Assembly: GCA_030348875.1 (NCBI GenBank)
Contig: JAUCEP010000002.1
Coordinates: 3,365,001 to 3,429,000 of the forward strand
DNA from: Ureibacillus composti
Lineage (GTDB): Bacteria > Bacillota > Bacilli > Bacillales_A > Planococcaceae
Length of the DNA stretch: 64,000 bases
Reading direction: 5' to 3'
The notes beneath the pieces were generated by a model. It was not told where the DNA came from, made no database searches, and saw only the letters and a list, made by a program, of their open reading frames with translations. A program made the position numbers and the translations under genes. The first letter of the stretch is position 1; each line of letters begins with the position of its first letter. This document shows positions 17,133 to 26,091 of the stretch, piece after piece.

Positions 17133-19010
17133 TTATGAATGCAATAACATTGCTTCATTAAAAATACAAACTTGATTTTTACCATTCTTTTTCGCATGGT
17201 AAAGTGCCGTATCAGCCTCGAGAAAAATTGTTTGAAATTCTTGTTTTTGGTATTCATTCCCCGTAACTAGCCCAGCCGAAATCGTAACTCTTGGATTTGT
17301 AACTTCTGGTATAACTTCAACAATTCGATTCGATAATATTATTGCCTCATCTGGAGAAATCTTTGGCACATATACTGCCATTTCCTCCCCACCCCATCTC
17401 GCACAAATTCCTCGACTGCCTACTAAAACTCTTAATTGGTCTGCAATTTGAACTAAAATTTCATCACCCACTTGGTGACCGTAAGTATCGTTTACTCGTT
17501 TAAAATTATCAATATCAAGCAATAAAAACATGCCACAGTCGTCATTTTTAAGTGCAGATTCTACGTACTCATCTAAATAATTACGAGCATAGAGTTTCGT
17601 TAAATGATCATGATCAACCATTTCTTGTAATTGATTTCGTAAAGTGGAATTTGCAATGGCTAATGAAGAATGATGTATTAGGGATTGCATTAGTTTAAAA
17701 CTATCGAAGGAGAAGAAATAAGAATCTTTATGTAATACAAGACTAAATCCTGTAATTCGCTGTTCGACGATCATTGGTATAGCCATCATAGATTTATACG
17801 CCACATCCGCCCCTTTAATACGAGAAAAGTCAGCGATGAATAATGGATCTTGCGTTTCTTCAAAATGATTTGAAACATGACTGATATAAAGCATTCCTTC
17901 TTCAGTTTTAAATAGCTGCGTTGAGGCATTCGTTACCTTACATTGACCGTCTGCCTTTAAAACGAAACAAAGTTCCATCGGTTGGAACGATTTCATTAAT
18001 TGTTTTTGTAAAAAAAATAGCATTTCATTTATGTCTAATTTCATATTTAAACGAGAAGTTGTTTCGTTTATTAGTTGCAAATCACTAATTAGGCGATGTG
18101 ATTGATGATATAATTTCGCATTTTCAAGGGCGTTACCTGACGAGTGTGCTAAAATTTCAATAAATTCTTTCTGTGCTTTTGAATAGACATAGGAAATTGG
18201 TGCACTGACTTGAAGGATCCCGTAAATCGCTTGGCGTCCTTTAATTGGTGCATTTAATAAACTAGAATTCAAATCAGATGCTTGTTCGGTTGTAATTTTG
18301 CCTGACACAAATGCTTCAATCGTAGATGGCCTCTCAGACAAATAATCAAATGGTTTTATCCGTACTTTCGTTTGTCGATCTTGATCATTAGACAAAATCA
18401 ATTCCACATCAAAGTTTGGGAAATTCCCTTGTATAATTGTTAAGACATTTTTTAATATTACGTCTATATTCATTGTAGAATGGAATAGATCTGTCATATT
18501 ATACAATTTGCGATATTGATTTTCATTAAATCGAATTTCGACATTTTTATATAACAAATTCATCGCTTTTGTAAAATGATTTAGGAAATCTTCAAAAAAT
18601 TCTGATTGACAAAAATCAGTCCACTTTTCAGTTGCTTTAAGCAATACAACACTTTTAGGGGTATCGTTTCCTACTTTAATTAATAACATATGAGTCAATC
18701 CGTTAAATTCCACTTTTTCAGCTAAAAAAGACGGAATTGTAACAATAGAACCTGAGTAAAAATAAGGTTCGAACATCATACAAGGAATGCCACTAAATCT
18801 CAATTCCAAAGATACATCTATATTATATGGTTTACAAGTTTCCCCTTCATTTAAAAGAAAACAGCATTGATTTATATCAAAATGTTTAAGTAAACAATTT
18901 TGTATTAACATCAAATACTCACTGTGGCTATTAAGGTTTTCAACTGTATTAAAACAAATTTCTAATAAGTCTGATTTAATAGCGTTTAAAGTGTGACGAT
19001 GTTCTATCAT
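17133..19010 (-). CDS. dgcP: GAF-GGDEF protein, DgcP/YtrP-like diguanylate cyclase
   Basis: A 625-residue soluble protein. An N-terminal region (about 1-170) is followed by two GAF-like domains (about 175-325 and 330-465) and a GGDEF domain (about 475-620). The GGDEF domain keeps DHLTKLYARNYLDEY, LLDIDNFKRVNDTYGHQVGDEIL and DTALYHAKKNGKNQV. The active-site loop reads RWGGEEM (540-544), with Met in place of the usual Phe or Tyr. No inhibitory RxxD site precedes it. It is expected to make cyclic-di-GMP in response to GAF ligands. I chose the ATG at 19010 (AAAAGGTG upstream) over an in-frame ATG at 19043. It is the orthologue of ytrP by position. Confidence 0.88.
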   Translation of the reverse strand: MIEHRHTLNAIKSDLLEICFNTVENLNSHSEYLMLIQNCLLKHFDINQCCFLLNEGETCKPYNIDVSLELRFSGIPCMMFEPYFYSGSIVTIPSFLAEKVEFNGLTHMLLIKVGNDTPKSVVLLKATEKWTDFCQSEFFEDFLNHFTKAMNLLYKNVEIRFNENQYRKLYNMTDLFHSTMNIDVILKNVLTIIQGNFPNFDVELILSNDQDRQTKVRIKPFDYLSERPSTIEAFVSGKITTEQASDLNSSLLNAPIKGRQAIYGILQVSAPISYVYSKAQKEFIEILAHSSGNALENAKLYHQSHRLISDLQLINETTSRLNMKLDINEMLFFLQKQLMKSFQPMELCFVLKADGQCKVTNASTQLFKTEEGMLYISHVSNHFEETQDPLFIADFSRIKGADVAYKSMMAIPMIVEQRITGFSLVLHKDSYFFSFDSFKLMQSLIHHSSLAIANSTLRNQLQEMVDHDHLTKLYARNYLDEYVESALKNDDCGMFLLLDIDNFKRVNDTYGHQVGDEILVQIADQLRVLVGSRGICARWGGEEMAVYVPKISPDEAIILSNRIVEVIPEVTNPRVTISAGLVTGNEYQKQEFQTIFLEADTALYHAKKNGKNQVCIFNEAMLLHS

Positions 19011-19350
19011 AAAATCACCTTTTCTTCCGTTTAAAGAACGCATACTATTAACTCATAAAAATTATACACTTTTTATGTCAAAATGACTATAATATTCGAG
19101 GTAGTGAATTGCTTCATACTCTTATTTATGTAAGAGGTCTTGATTCTTTTCAAAATTACTTACAATTTTACTCCTAAATGGTAGGACTAACGACTTTTTT
19201 CTCATAAGTGTGATTATAACGAAACTGTTAAAAATGAACGCAGAGTAAGAACGCCCCTTTTTCGGGTACCGCGCTTTTTTAGCTATGTTGAAAGCACTGT
19301 ACAAAATAACAAATACATCAAAACGTATTTGATTAAACATACCTTTTCTA

Positions 19351-19379
19351 TTGACGATATGATAAAAAAATTATAGAAT
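19351..19379 (+). promoter_or_regulatory. rpsD promoter
   Basis: TTGACG and TAGAAT with exactly 17 bases between them, five of six matches in each box. Transcription should start near 19386. Confidence 0.8.
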
Positions 19380-19385
19380 GGATTT

Positions 19386-19578
19386 TGTGTAAAATAAACG
19401 CAGCAGTTGTATAAGCTTGTTCTAGTATTTTATTCCTCTATTAATATAGACGGTGTATTGTGTAACTCTATCGGCTGCTAGGGCGAAGGTACATGAAAAT
19501 AAAATACCGCAAGTGTCGGGTACAACTGGTTTTTGTTTTACAACAAAAAAAAACCAAATTTAAAGGAGGAGACAATAC
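19386..19578 (+). promoter_or_regulatory. rpsD leader, probable S4 autoregulatory region
   Basis: About 190 bases of untranslated leader separate the promoter from rpsD. Several pairings are visible, such as GGTA/TACC around 19486-19508 and a U-rich/A-rich hairpin (19527-19556) ending six bases before the AAAGGAGG site. In Bacillus subtilis S4 represses its own gene through the leader. That this leader does the same is inferred from position and length. Confidence 0.6.
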
Positions 19579-20181
19579 ATGTCTCGTTATACAGGTCCAT
19601 CTTGGAAATTATCTCGTCGCCTTGGTATTTCTTTAAGCGGCACAGGTAAAGAATTAGAAAAACGCCCTTATGCACCAGGTCAACACGGTCCAAACCAACG
19701 CAAAAAATTATCTGAATACGGTTTACAATTACAAGAAAAACAAAAACTTCGTCATATGTACGGTATGACTGAACGTCAATTCAAAAACGTATTCATTAAA
19801 GCTTCTAAAATTAAAGGTGTTGTTGGTGAAAACTTCATGATCCTTCTTGAAACTCGCCTTGACAACCTAGTATACCGTTTAGGTTTCGCTCGCACTCGTC
19901 GTGGAGCTCGTCAATTAGTTAACCACGGTCACATTTTAGTTGATGGTAAACGCGTTGATATCCCTTCTTACAGTGTTAAACCAGGTCAAGTGATTTCTCT
20001 TCGTGAAAAATCTCAAAACCTTGCTGTAATTACAGAAGCAATCGAAGCTAACAACTTCGTACCAGATTATATCTCATTTGATGCAGACAAAAAAGAAGGT
20101 ACATTTGTACGTCTTCCAGAACGTTCTGAATTATCATCTGATATCCAAGAATCATTAATCGTAGAGTTCTACTCTCGTTAA
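19579..20181 (+). CDS. rpsD: 30S ribosomal protein S4
   Basis: S4 is a primary 16S rRNA binder that starts 30S assembly. The 200-residue protein begins [20 protein letters not shown] after the Met and carries the S4 RNA-binding domain ([19 protein letters not shown] to [11 protein letters not shown]). It is the form without zinc-binding cysteines. AAAGGAGGAGAC precedes the ATG. Codon usage is strongly biased, as expected for a highly expressed gene. It is monocistronic, as in other Bacillales. Confidence 0.99.
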   Translation: MSRYTGPSWKLSRRLGISLSGTGKELEKRPYAPGQHGPNQRKKLSEYGLQLQEKQKLRHMYGMTERQFKNVFIKASKIKGVVGENFMILLETRLDNLVYRLGFARTRRGARQLVNHGHILVDGKRVDIPSYSVKPGQVISLREKSQNLAVITEAIEANNFVPDYISFDADKKEGTFVRLPERSELSSDIQESLIVEFYSR

Positions 20182-20193
20182 TCGTTATTCTTT

Positions 20194-20237
20194 AAAAGAT
20201 CCAGAATCCTTGTTAAATCAAGGTTCTGGGTCTTTTT
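20194..20237 (+). terminator. rpsD terminator
   Basis: A long stem of about 19 bp (starting AAAAGATCCAGAA) followed by seven T. Confidence 0.92.
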
Positions 20238-20306
20238 TTAATATAAGTAAGTACAAATAGAAATGTGCAATTAATTTATTTTGGACAGGTAAAAGAATTA
20301 TTCTCA

Positions 20307-21272
20307 CTACTTCAGATAAAATGAGGACCCATCAATCATTTCAACGTCTTCTCTTTTTTTAATATCTTCAATCAAAGCAAATAGAGCTTCATCCTTCTTT
20401 TTAGCCTCAATCATACAGTGAATTTCTGGAACAGATCCTTTAATCTCATTTAAAAATTCGAAGAACATGTTTACATCAACATAATCTGAATGATGACGGA
20501 ATTCTGCATCACTTTTCGGACTCGAAATATGCATTTTGATTGGAAGGGGTGAATCCTTCCATGTTGTAATAACGCGTTCCCAATTTTCTTCCCAATTAAT
20601 GTTTTGATGGTGAGCTAGATGATGATGATAATCAAATACAAGCGGAATTCCTAATTTTTCACTTAAATAAAGTGTATCATCCAGTGTAAATGAAGTATCA
20701 TCGTTTTCAAGAATAATCATTTGTTGTATGGATTTTGGAACTGACATCCAATTATCAACAAAACGCTCCAGTGATTTTACCGTTTCATTATAATTACCAC
20801 CAACATGAAGCACACAACGATGGGTTGGATTAATGGCCATACCCTTTAAAATAAGATAATGCATTTTTAGAGTTTTTAATGAATTTTTTAATACATCCAT
20901 TTTGGAAGAATTCAGAACAACAAAATGGTCAGGATGAAAGTCAATTCTCATTCTATTTTTTTCAACATATTCCCCTATTTCACGGAGCTTCTCTTTTAAT
21001 GGTTTCATATAATTCCAATCAGCAAGTTCTTCGTGATTAGCTAACGGAATTAATCGAGAGGTTAAGCGATAAAAATGGATCTCATGGAACACATTATGTT
21101 TTAATAGCCTGTGTGTATTTTCTAAATTTGCTAGGGCAATCCGTTCTAACTTGTGAATTGCTGCCTCACGGTCCCTTATTTTTTGGAATTGAGTGAAAGT
21201 CATTGTTTGGGACGGAGAAGAATTTTTAAGCTCTACACTCATCGCAACATAACCTAATCGTACTATCGTCAT
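20307..21272 (-). CDS. uvsE: UV DNA damage endonuclease UvsE
   Basis: UvsE nicks DNA 5' to UV photoproducts in an excision pathway independent of UvrABC. The 321-residue protein is a TIM-barrel metalloenzyme. It starts TIVRLGYVAMSVELKNSSPS after the Met and contains RLTSRLIPLANH, RIDFHPDHFVVL, LHVGGNYNETV, ILENDD and FDYHHHLAHH, all of which supply metal ligands. The ATG at 21272 has GGGGAGGTGG five bases upstream; the in-frame GTG before it lies inside that site. It is the first gene of an accessory block between rpsD and tyrS. Confidence 0.94.
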   Translation of the reverse strand: MTIVRLGYVAMSVELKNSSPSQTMTFTQFQKIRDREAAIHKLERIALANLENTHRLLKHNVFHEIHFYRLTSRLIPLANHEELADWNYMKPLKEKLREIGEYVEKNRMRIDFHPDHFVVLNSSKMDVLKNSLKTLKMHYLILKGMAINPTHRCVLHVGGNYNETVKSLERFVDNWMSVPKSIQQMIILENDDTSFTLDDTLYLSEKLGIPLVFDYHHHLAHHQNINWEENWERVITTWKDSPLPIKMHISSPKSDAEFRHHSDYVDVNMFFEFLNEIKGSVPEIHCMIEAKKKDEALFALIEDIKKREDVEMIDGSSFYLK

Positions 21273-21354
21273 TTTTTCCACCTCCCCAATAGTATGAAAT
21301 AAATATTGGGGCAGTAGACATAATTATTTAATAATATTTTTTAATTATCTTCTA

Positions 21355-21408
21355 TAAAAAAAGACACAATGAATAGAGTTTAAGATTAACTCTTCTTCAC
21401 TGTGTCTT
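21355..21408 (-). terminator. Terminator of the sugar-acid operon
   Basis: GAAGACACAGTGAA pairs with TTCATTGTGTCTT (one mismatch) on the minus strand, followed by seven T, just after the gntP stop. Confidence 0.88.
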
Positions 21409-21417
21409 CAGATACTT

Positions 21418-22737
21418 TTATAAGAACATATCTAATATTAATACGCCAATTAAACCAACAATAGAAATAATTGATGTTAAGACCGTCCAAGTTTTAAAAG
21501 TTTTACCCATAGACATGTTGAAGTATTCTTTAACAATCCAGAACCCGGCATCGTTTACATGGGAGAAACCAACACTACCTGCACCAGCAGCTAATGTCAT
21601 TAATACTGGGCTAGCGCCTGTAACAGCAATAATAGGTGCCGCAATCCCTGCTGCAGTCATCCCAGCGACTGTTGCAGACCCTAATGCTACACGTAAAACT
21701 GCACCAATTACCCAAACCAATAGAATTGGTGAAAGTGTCGTATTTTCCATTATTCCCGCGATGTATTGATCGATTCCACTATCAAGTAATACTTGCTTGA
21801 AAGCACCACCGCCTGCGATTATTAATAGAATTAATGCGATTCCTGCTGTTGCATCAGCAAATATATTCATAATTTCTTTCATGTTCTTACCTCGGTTAAG
21901 ACCGAATGTAAACATTGCCACTATTACTGAGATTAATAATGCCGTGCTTGCAGTACCAATAAAATCAGTAAATGGTCGAACCGCAGAATCTGGTGCTACT
22001 ATTTCAACTACTGTCTTAATACCAATTAAAATTACCGGTAAAAGTGCAGTTATAATACTAGTCACAAATCCTGGCATTTCATGATCTTCAAATGTTTTAG
22101 GAGTAAATAATCCTTTTGGTATTTCAACCTCTAAATCTTCTTTTTTGAATAACTTAGTAAACAATGGACCTGCAATAATAATAGCAGGGATGGCAATAAC
22201 GACTCCCCAAATAATCGTTTGACCAATATTTGCACCGAAGATTTCCGCAATTGCTGTAGGTCCAGGATGCGGAGGAACAAATCCATGCATTGTAATTAAT
22301 GCCGCAATTACTGGTAGTCCAATGTAAAGAAGTGGTACACCTGCTGCTGTTGCAATTGTAAATATTAATGGAATAAGTACAACAACTCCTGTTTCGAAGA
22401 ACAAGGCTATTCCTACTACACTGGCCGTGATCACTGATGCTAATTGAACACGTTTTATCCCAAAAGCAGTTAACATCGTTGAAGCGATACGTTGAGCACC
22501 ACCGGAGTCAGTCATTAATTTACCTAAAACTGCCCCGAATATGATAATCATTGTTAAGCTTCCAAGTGAATTACCTAAACCCGTTTGAACGGAAGTCATC
22601 GCTTCAATTGGTGTCATTCCTTCTAATACGGCTACGACTAATGCTGCAATGATTAGGGAAATGAAAGCGTTTAACTTTAATCCCATCATAAGAACTAATA
22701 GAAGTAAAACTCCTATAATAATAGAAACTATCGGCAT
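21418..22737 (-). CDS. GntP-family sugar-acid permease
   Basis: A 439-residue integral membrane symporter of the gluconate:H+ (GntP) family. It has about 12 hydrophobic segments and the family motif FVPPHPGPTAIAEIFGANIG near residue 150. Family members carry gluconate and related aldonates. Within this operon (dehydrogenase, DUF1537 kinase, aldolase) the substrate is probably a four-carbon or similar aldonic acid, like YgbN in enterobacteria. AAGAGG sets the start at 22737. The gene is last in the operon and is separated from the aldolase gene by a 60-base gap holding a long palindrome. Confidence 0.9.
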   Translation of the reverse strand: MPIVSIIIGVLLLLVLMMGLKLNAFISLIIAALVVAVLEGMTPIEAMTSVQTGLGNSLGSLTMIIIFGAVLGKLMTDSGGAQRIASTMLTAFGIKRVQLASVITASVVGIALFFETGVVVLIPLIFTIATAAGVPLLYIGLPVIAALITMHGFVPPHPGPTAIAEIFGANIGQTIIWGVVIAIPAIIIAGPLFTKLFKKEDLEVEIPKGLFTPKTFEDHEMPGFVTSIITALLPVILIGIKTVVEIVAPDSAVRPFTDFIGTASTALLISVIVAMFTFGLNRGKNMKEIMNIFADATAGIALILLIIAGGGAFKQVLLDSGIDQYIAGIMENTTLSPILLVWVIGAVLRVALGSATVAGMTAAGIAAPIIAVTGASPVLMTLAAGAGSVGFSHVNDAGFWIVKEYFNMSMGKTFKTWTVLTSIISIVGLIGVLILDMFL

Positions 22738-22758
22738 ATTATTCCTCTTTCTTTGTAA

Positions 22759-22790
22759 GAAGAATGCGTTACAATTGTAGCGCATTCTTC
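22759..22790. repeat. 32-bp near-perfect palindrome between aldolase and gntP
   Basis: GAAGAATGCG and CGCATTCTTC flank TACAATTGTA, with one mismatched pair, giving a stem of up to about 15 bp. No T run follows on the operon strand, so it is not a normal terminator. It may stabilise the upstream mRNA or set a lower level of the permease. Confidence 0.6.
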
Positions 22791-22797
22791 TATTATT

Positions 22798-23640
22798 TTA
22801 TTTATTCATTAGTAACTTTGTAAATTTTTCCATCACTGGTTCCATCGATTGTTGCATATCTGCCATAATTGTTGATAAATGTGCATTTTTTCGTTCTTCA
22901 TTTTTGAACATTTCATCTAGATGTCGTGTTGCTGCAAGTGAAACTTCTGTATTCACATTGATTTTGCATATTCCTCTAGCAACAGATTCTTTAATAATTT
23001 CTTCTGGGGTTCCTGAAGCACCATGTAATACAAGTGGTACATCCACCATTTCACGAATCTCATCTAGTAAATCTAATCGGATATTGGGTTCTCCTTTATA
23101 CATTCCATGAACAGTCCCAATCGCCGCAGCTAAAAAATCAACACCTGTTTCCTCAACAAACTTCCTTGCCTCTTTTGGATTAGTTAATGTCCCTGCACCT
23201 TCCTCTTCATCTGAGAAAGCACCTAGAGCAACAGATCCAATTTCAGCCTCTACACTTACGCCTGCCATATGAGCAATTTCCGTAATTTCTTTCGTAAGAC
23301 GTGTATTTTCCTCTAAATCGAATTTTGAACCATCATACATAACAGAAGTAAAGCCCGCACGAATTGCTCGAATGATAGATTCTTTTTCATATGCATGATC
23401 TAAATGAAGCGCTACCGGTACTGAAGACTTCGCTGCTAAAGTTTTTACTAAACTAGCAAAACCTTCTACATCAACAGTCCCAAAATATCGTTCACCTAAA
23501 GCGATAATGACAGGATGTTGTAACTGTTCAGATACACGAATTGCCGCTTGAACAGTTTCTAAGTTATATACATTAAAAGCAGCAACTGCATATTTTTCAT
23601 GCTTTGCTTTTAAAAGCATATCTTTCGTATTCACTAGCAT
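22798..23640 (-). CDS. Class II ketose-bisphosphate aldolase family protein
   Basis: A 280-residue zinc-dependent aldolase of the FbaA/GatY/KbaY family. The catalytic Asp and first zinc His are D81-H82 (VALHLDHAYEKES). The other zinc ligands include H178 (AIGTVHGMYKG) and H206 (LVLHGASGTPEE). The phosphate site is KINVNTEVSLA. Family members split ketose 1,6-bisphosphates to DHAP and an aldehyde. Here the neighbours predict a phosphorylated sugar-acid substrate. The usual OtnC-type decarboxylase and OtnI isomerase of DUF1537 pathways are not in the operon. I chose the ATG at 23640 over a GTG at 23649 that abuts GGGAGG. Confidence 0.88.
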   Translation of the reverse strand: MLVNTKDMLLKAKHEKYAVAAFNVYNLETVQAAIRVSEQLQHPVIIALGERYFGTVDVEGFASLVKTLAAKSSVPVALHLDHAYEKESIIRAIRAGFTSVMYDGSKFDLEENTRLTKEITEIAHMAGVSVEAEIGSVALGAFSDEEEGAGTLTNPKEARKFVEETGVDFLAAAIGTVHGMYKGEPNIRLDLLDEIREMVDVPLVLHGASGTPEEIIKESVARGICKINVNTEVSLAATRHLDEMFKNEERKNAHLSTIMADMQQSMEPVMEKFTKLLMNK

Positions 23641-23655
23641 CTTTGTCACACCTCC

Positions 23656-25089
23656 CTAGTTATCTTGTAGAAGTTCTGCAACTTCTTTCAATGTGTTTTT
23701 CGTACCGACATTACCAGGGAAGATCACATATGGTAATCCTGGGAATTTTGAATCGTCCCCTGTGTACCAAACGGGAATACCAGGTTTTACTTGTCCAGCT
23801 ACAATGGCATGTTTTACACCAAGACCATTTGTTCCAATGTCACTTGATGTGATACCACCTTTTGCAATGATATAACTAGGGCGAACTTGTAGTCGTTTCA
23901 CAATATTTGTAACTGCATTAGAGATTTTAACAGAAAGCTTTAATTCTTCTTCTTTTTTATTTTCTCCTAAATCTAAACGCTCACGTTTTGTATAAACTGA
24001 AACCGTTTGTCCTTTTGAAATAAGTTCATTGACTAAATTTACAATTCGATCTTCTTCCGCTTTAAAAGCAGAATCATTTAACACTAAATGTACATTGAAT
24101 TCGATGAAATGTATGAAGTCACATTTTTTTAATTCTTCAAATTGCTCAGTTGTTTTCTTTACATGTGAACCAATCATAATTAGTCCACCATTTGTAGAGT
24201 TATCCTTCACTAACTCTTCACGTGATAGAAGTGGACGATCACTTACCCCACCAATTACTTTAGTTAAAGCAGCAGCGCTTCTGAACATAAACACTTTTCC
24301 CTTGAGCATTGCACGAACTAATGCGATGACAAATACTTTCACGTCCAGATAATCAACTGTATTTACTACAATCTTATTAAAGTTTTTAACCGCCATTAAT
24401 TGATCAACAATGGCATCAATGTTTAATGACCGAATATCTTCTATCGAAATAAATGTCGCATCATTTGCTTTATAACGACCATTAGATTTTTCTTCAGCCC
24501 ACTCAGCCAAATTCGATGCAGAATAGCCAAATGTACGGTCCTTAGCAAATTCTGTTTCTCCGGCAGGCACTAGTTCTTCATCATACTGAACGTAATGAAT
24601 ATTGTTGATTGTAAATCGACCGCCTTCTTGGAAGAAAGGAATAATGACTTCGCCATCAAATTTAGTAGTTGAAAGCTCTTCAACAGTATCCTTTAATACT
24701 TCTGTTTCTAATGGATAATGTCCACGCAAAGTGGAATCTCCACGACTAATTATGATAAATTCTCTATTGAACTTTTTTGCAGTTTCTTGCACAATTTTTG
24801 CGATTTCATTGTGCGCCTTTTCAGTTTCATGAGCTGTAAAACCACGAGAATTTGTGAGGATAAAGAACATAGAATTCTCTTCTGCAAAACCTGCTTCGAT
24901 ACTTTCAGCTGTCCAGTCAGTAAAAACAGAAATGTTATGAACAGTCTGTACACCAGTTGGATCATCATCTAACACAACGATTTTTTTGTTTAACTCTTTT
25001 AATTCTTTTGCTAACATTTCATTCACCAAATCAGCTTGCGGAAGCGTTGGTAGTGATGAAAATGTTTCTTGTACGTTTAAATTTTTCAT
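23656..25089 (-). CDS. Four-carbon acid sugar kinase family (DUF1537)
   Basis: A 477-residue kinase of the DUF1537 family (OtnK, LtnK, DtnK types). These phosphorylate oxidised sugar acids such as 2-oxo-tetronates or D-threonate. The N-terminal sugar-binding domain has VVLDDDPTGVQTVHN (residues 38-52) and ISRGDSTLRGHYPLE near 115. The C-terminal nucleotide-binding domain has AKGGITSSDIGTNGLG, VPWYTGDD-like GIPVWYTGDDSKFPGLPYV and PGNVG. The start codon lies one base after the stop of the dehydrogenase gene, so translation is coupled. The order dehydrogenase-kinase matches known threonate/erythronate operons. The exact substrate cannot be read. Confidence 0.9.
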   Translation of the reverse strand: MKNLNVQETFSSLPTLPQADLVNEMLAKELKELNKKIVVLDDDPTGVQTVHNISVFTDWTAESIEAGFAEENSMFFILTNSRGFTAHETEKAHNEIAKIVQETAKKFNREFIIISRGDSTLRGHYPLETEVLKDTVEELSTTKFDGEVIIPFFQEGGRFTINNIHYVQYDEELVPAGETEFAKDRTFGYSASNLAEWAEEKSNGRYKANDATFISIEDIRSLNIDAIVDQLMAVKNFNKIVVNTVDYLDVKVFVIALVRAMLKGKVFMFRSAAALTKVIGGVSDRPLLSREELVKDNSTNGGLIMIGSHVKKTTEQFEELKKCDFIHFIEFNVHLVLNDSAFKAEEDRIVNLVNELISKGQTVSVYTKRERLDLGENKKEEELKLSVKISNAVTNIVKRLQVRPSYIIAKGGITSSDIGTNGLGVKHAIVAGQVKPGIPVWYTGDDSKFPGLPYVIFPGNVGTKNTLKEVAELLQDN

Positions 25090-25090
25090 G

Positions 25091-25993
25091 TTAGTTTTGC
25101 ACTCTCTTTACTTCAACATTTGCTAATTTTTCATAATATTGAACAATGCCACCATGGTCATCCATTATTTTGCCATCTGCCTTTAAAGCATGGAAGATTT
25201 CAAGTAAATGACTCGAAAGTGGAAGAGGCACATCTAGGTTATGTGCAGTATCCATAACATTTGTAATATCCTTCATATTAATAGCCATTGTGCCACCAGG
25301 TTTAAAGTTACGTTCTAAAATTAAAGGTACCTTCGCGTCTAACACCGCACTACCCGCTAAACCACCACGAATTGCTTGGTACATTTTATCAATATCTATA
25401 CCAGCCTTAGCTGCTAAAACAAGTGCTTCGGACATTGCCGCAATATTTAAATTTACAATAATCTGATTCGCTAACTTAGCTGTTACACCACTACCGTTAT
25501 CTCCAACTAATACAATATCTTTACCGACTGCTTGTAAAACATCTTTTACTGATTCAAACACGTCTTCTTTACCGCCAGCCATAATAGATAATGTCCCATC
25601 GATCGCTTTCGGCTCTCCACCACTTACAGGGGCATCGATCATATGTACACCTTTTTTTGCAGTCTCGTTAGCTATTTCAACTGAATCAACAGGAGAAATT
25701 GAACTCATATCTATAATTACTAATCCTTCTTTAGCTGTTTTTAATACACCATTCTCACCAAGTATTGTTGATTTAACGTGAGGAGAAGCCGGTAACATTG
25801 TAATGATTACATCACATGTTTCACCCATTTCCATAACAGAACCAGCTGTTGCACCAGCTTCAACTACGGAGTTTACCGCATTTTGATTTATATCAAATAC
25901 CATTACATTAAATCCAGCTTTGATTAAATTTATAGCCATTGGTTTCCCCATAATTCCTAATCCAACAAATCCTACTTTTTTAGCCAATTCCAT
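25091..25993 (-). CDS. NAD(P)-dependent beta-hydroxyacid dehydrogenase, LtnD/GarR-like
   Basis: A 300-residue member of the 3-hydroxyisobutyrate dehydrogenase superfamily. It has the Rossmann signature KVGFVGLGIMGKPMA (residues 6-20), the substrate-binding loop APVSGGEPKAIDGTLSIMAGG (121-141) and the catalytic lysine K173 (GSGVTAKLANQ). Next to a DUF1537 kinase the best guess is oxidation of a tetronate (L-threonate dehydrogenase type). Tartronate semialdehyde reductase activity is an alternative. It is the first gene of the operon. The ATG is close to AAGGAG (three to four bases); an in-frame TTG two codons later has better spacing and is possible. Confidence 0.88.
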   Translation of the reverse strand: MELAKKVGFVGLGIMGKPMAINLIKAGFNVMVFDINQNAVNSVVEAGATAGSVMEMGETCDVIITMLPASPHVKSTILGENGVLKTAKEGLVIIDMSSISPVDSVEIANETAKKGVHMIDAPVSGGEPKAIDGTLSIMAGGKEDVFESVKDVLQAVGKDIVLVGDNGSGVTAKLANQIIVNLNIAAMSEALVLAAKAGIDIDKMYQAIRGGLAGSAVLDAKVPLILERNFKPGGTMAINMKDITNVMDTAHNLDVPLPLSSHLLEIFHALKADGKIMDDHGGIVQYYEKLANVEVKRVQN

Positions 25994-26068
25994 TCTCTCC
26001 TTTTGAAACCATTATTTAAATTCACCAATTAGTATTAACTAAATGGTCTAAATTTTATTTCATTTTTA

Positions 26069-26082
26069 AAAAAGCGCTTACA
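26069..26082. promoter_or_regulatory. Candidate cre (CcpA) site of the sugar-acid operon
   Basis: On the minus strand TGTAAGCGCTTTTT matches nine of 11 defined positions of TGWAANCGNTNWCA, with a perfect left half. It lies in the promoter region of the dehydrogenase-kinase-aldolase-permease operon. ccpA itself is in this window. Confidence 0.65.
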
Positions 26083-26091
26083 TCACGAAAT

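Larger units (their letters stand above)
19011..19578. other. Intergenic stretch upstream of rpsD
   Basis: The right 230 bases are the rpsD promoter and leader. The left part (19040-19340) is low-complexity AT-rich DNA. A 72-codon minus-strand frame there has no ribosome-binding site and no recognisable protein, so I do not call it. Confidence 0.6.

Noticed and set aside
19122-19340. 72-codon minus-strand open frame upstream of rpsD
   Set aside because: No ribosome-binding site, no recognisable domain and skewed composition; treated as chance.
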